Assembly (NCBI GenBank): GCA_947573015.1
Contig: CANPDS010000144.1
Location: 1-6,763, forward strand
Length of the DNA: 6,763 bases
Reading direction: 5' to 3'
Origin: an uncultured Muribaculum sp.
Lineage (GTDB): Bacteria; Bacteroidota; Bacteroidia; Bacteroidales; Muribaculaceae
Part shown: in pieces, positions 5,831-6,763 of the stretch
How positions within the stretch are numbered: the first letter of the stretch is position 1
How the letters are laid out: each line of letters starts with the position of its first letter
Position numbers and translations under genes: made by a program
The notes under the pieces: generated by a model
The model's database searches: none
What the model saw: the letters and a program-made list of their open reading frames with translations, nothing else
What the model was told of the DNA's origin: nothing

Positions 5831-6763
5831 TTAGAATATGCGTTTCTGGCCGTTGATCTCGTCGCGTACTTCATCGTCGGAACGTTCGTCCGTCGGCGTA
5901 TCTGGCCCGCTGTTTTCCGTTAGATCGGGATTTGGCATGTTTGCTTCGTCTTCCTCATCTACTGATTCGATTTCGCGAGGCTCAAGTTCTTCTACCGATC
6001 CGACGGTAAATGTGGTGAGGCGTTTGCCACGGGCTTTATAGCTCTTTACGGCAATGAAATCCATGGCATCGATCTCAAGAGGCTCGCGGTAGGCGTCGTC
6101 ACCTCCGAAGTTCACTTTTATGCGGCATCCGGTAGCGTCGCTGAGTAGCATCAATGCACTCTTCTCGTTCTCGCCGATGAAGCGGGTGCGTTTTGTAGCC
6201 GGTTCGAAAGTGAATCGCTTCAGGTATGGATAACCTTGGTCGGCATCGTCGATTATGGCTGTCCATACATGGCCAGGACGGAACTTCTCTATGCGCAGAA
6301 TGCTATCTTCGTAGTGATTGCCAGCGTCGAAACTCGACAGGTAGTACTCTCCTGATTTGAGTATCACAAGCACCTGATCTGTGCCGTTGAATTCGCCAAG
6401 ATATGTGCCCCTCTTGTCATAATTCAGACGGAGCACATCTGGATCGAACCATACCTGACGGCCACCGAGAGTAGATGCGCCTTTCTCTTTTAGGGAGAAG
6501 CGGTGTACCTCGTTTTTTGTGACCATGTTTCCTTGGCTCTGTTTGCCTTTTATGGCAAGTTCGCTGAAATCTATGTCGAACTGCAGGGTTTTCAAGCGCA
6601 ATTTTGGTTTCAGTGTGACCTTTACCACCTCAGCCTCGCCATTGGAGTTGGCAGAGAACCATGCGACCTTTGATCCGGGAAGTCCCTGGGTGAGATCGTA
6701 CTCTTTGTCGCGGGTAACGCCGGTCACAGCGAAGCGTTTCATGTAATATATACCACCCTTGCC
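5831..6763 (-). CDS. parC: DNA topoisomerase IV/gyrase subunit A, C-terminal part (5' end outside window)
   Basis: The C-terminal 310 residues of a type IIA topoisomerase A subunit. The frame is open to the right edge, reading GKGGIYYMKRFAVTG across the internal Met at 6742, so that Met is not the true start. The visible part is the DNA-wrapping beta-pinwheel domain. Blade-like repeats are seen as YYMKRFAVTG and YPYLKRFTFE, with the conserved Bacteroidetes segments GNMVTKNEVHRFSLKEKG and FIAVKSYKARGKRLTTF. The protein ends with a roughly 50-residue acidic, proline-containing tail (codons covering about 5992-5834). The catalytic tyrosine and winged-helix domain are outside the window. The lack of a visible gyrase box (QRRGGKG) favours ParC over GyrA, as for the second A subunit of Bacteroidetes, but part of the domain is missing. 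It heads the gene run in this window. Confidence 0.88.
   Translation of the reverse strand, partial: GKGGIYYMKRFAVTGVTRDKEYDLTQGLPGSKVAWFSANSNGEAEVVKVTLKPKLRLKTLQFDIDFSELAIKGKQSQGNMVTKNEVHRFSLKEKGASTLGGRQVWFDPDVLRLNYDKRGTYLGEFNGTDQVLVILKSGEYYLSSFDAGNHYEDSILRIEKFRPGHVWTAIIDDADQGYPYLKRFTFEPATKRTRFIGENEKSALMLLSDATGCRIKVNFGGDDAYREPLEIDAMDFIAVKSYKARGKRLTTFTVGSVEELEPREIESVDEEDEANMPNPDLTENSGPDTPTDERSDDEVRDEINGQKRIF

Noticed and set aside
6740..6742. Met at 6742 as the start of a stand-alone 303-residue gene.
   Set aside because: The frame stays open to the window edge and the preceding residues (GKGGIYY) continue the topoisomerase pinwheel motif, so the gene is a partial one entering from the right.
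1..6763. Mobile element, defence system, CRISPR array or horizontally acquired island.
   Set aside because: No transposase, integrase, terminal repeats, spacer arrays or defence domains are seen, and gene content and strand are uniform and housekeeping-like.

Overview
The window looks like ordinary chromosomal core sequence from a member of the Bacteroidales. It could be a Muribaculaceae-type gut bacterium, but the family is a guess. Three things support the order. The proteins carry Bacteroidetes-style sequence signatures: a long-tailed topoisomerase A subunit, a DUF3316-like protein, a hemolysin-type acyltransferase, and the neighbouring set sigma-54 activator / LptE / TPR-like protein / SecG. 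One promoter matches the Bacteroidetes -7 box TAnnTTTG exactly. Start codons lack clear Shine-Dalgarno sequences, and some have A-rich leaders instead. All seven genes are on the minus strand, so transcription runs from the right edge to the left edge. I see no tRNA, rRNA, CRISPR array, insertion sequence or phage gene. No gene-free stretch exceeds about 110 bases.

Right part (6763 to 3886): this begins with the C-terminal third or so of a DNA topoisomerase IV / gyrase A subunit (parC-like), which runs off the right edge. A DUF3316-like exported protein follows after 35 bases. An S41-family protease lipoprotein follows 8 bases after that. The spacing suggests one transcription unit, although topoisomerase has no obvious functional link to the two envelope proteins.

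Boundary (3885 to 3779): this is the only real intergenic region, 107 bases long. It holds a perfect 12-bp inverted repeat and, just downstream on the minus strand, a consensus -7 box. One transcription unit probably ends here and the next begins.

Left part (3778 to 1): this is a tightly packed unit. A PlsC/GlsA-like acyltransferase overlaps by 4 bases a sigma-54 enhancer-binding regulator that lacks a receiver domain. LptE (lipopolysaccharide transport lipoprotein), a TPR-like protein of unknown function and SecG (translocon subunit, cut by the left edge) follow. The common theme is building the cell envelope: membrane lipid acylation, LPS export and protein export, with a regulator encoded among them.

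I found no strong evidence for a new multi-gene system. The points most worth checking are the inverted repeat over the promoter, the receiverless activator inside an envelope operon, the uncharacterised protein between LptE and SecG, the acyltransferase with no adjacent N-acyltransferase partner, and the active site of the S41 lipoprotein.
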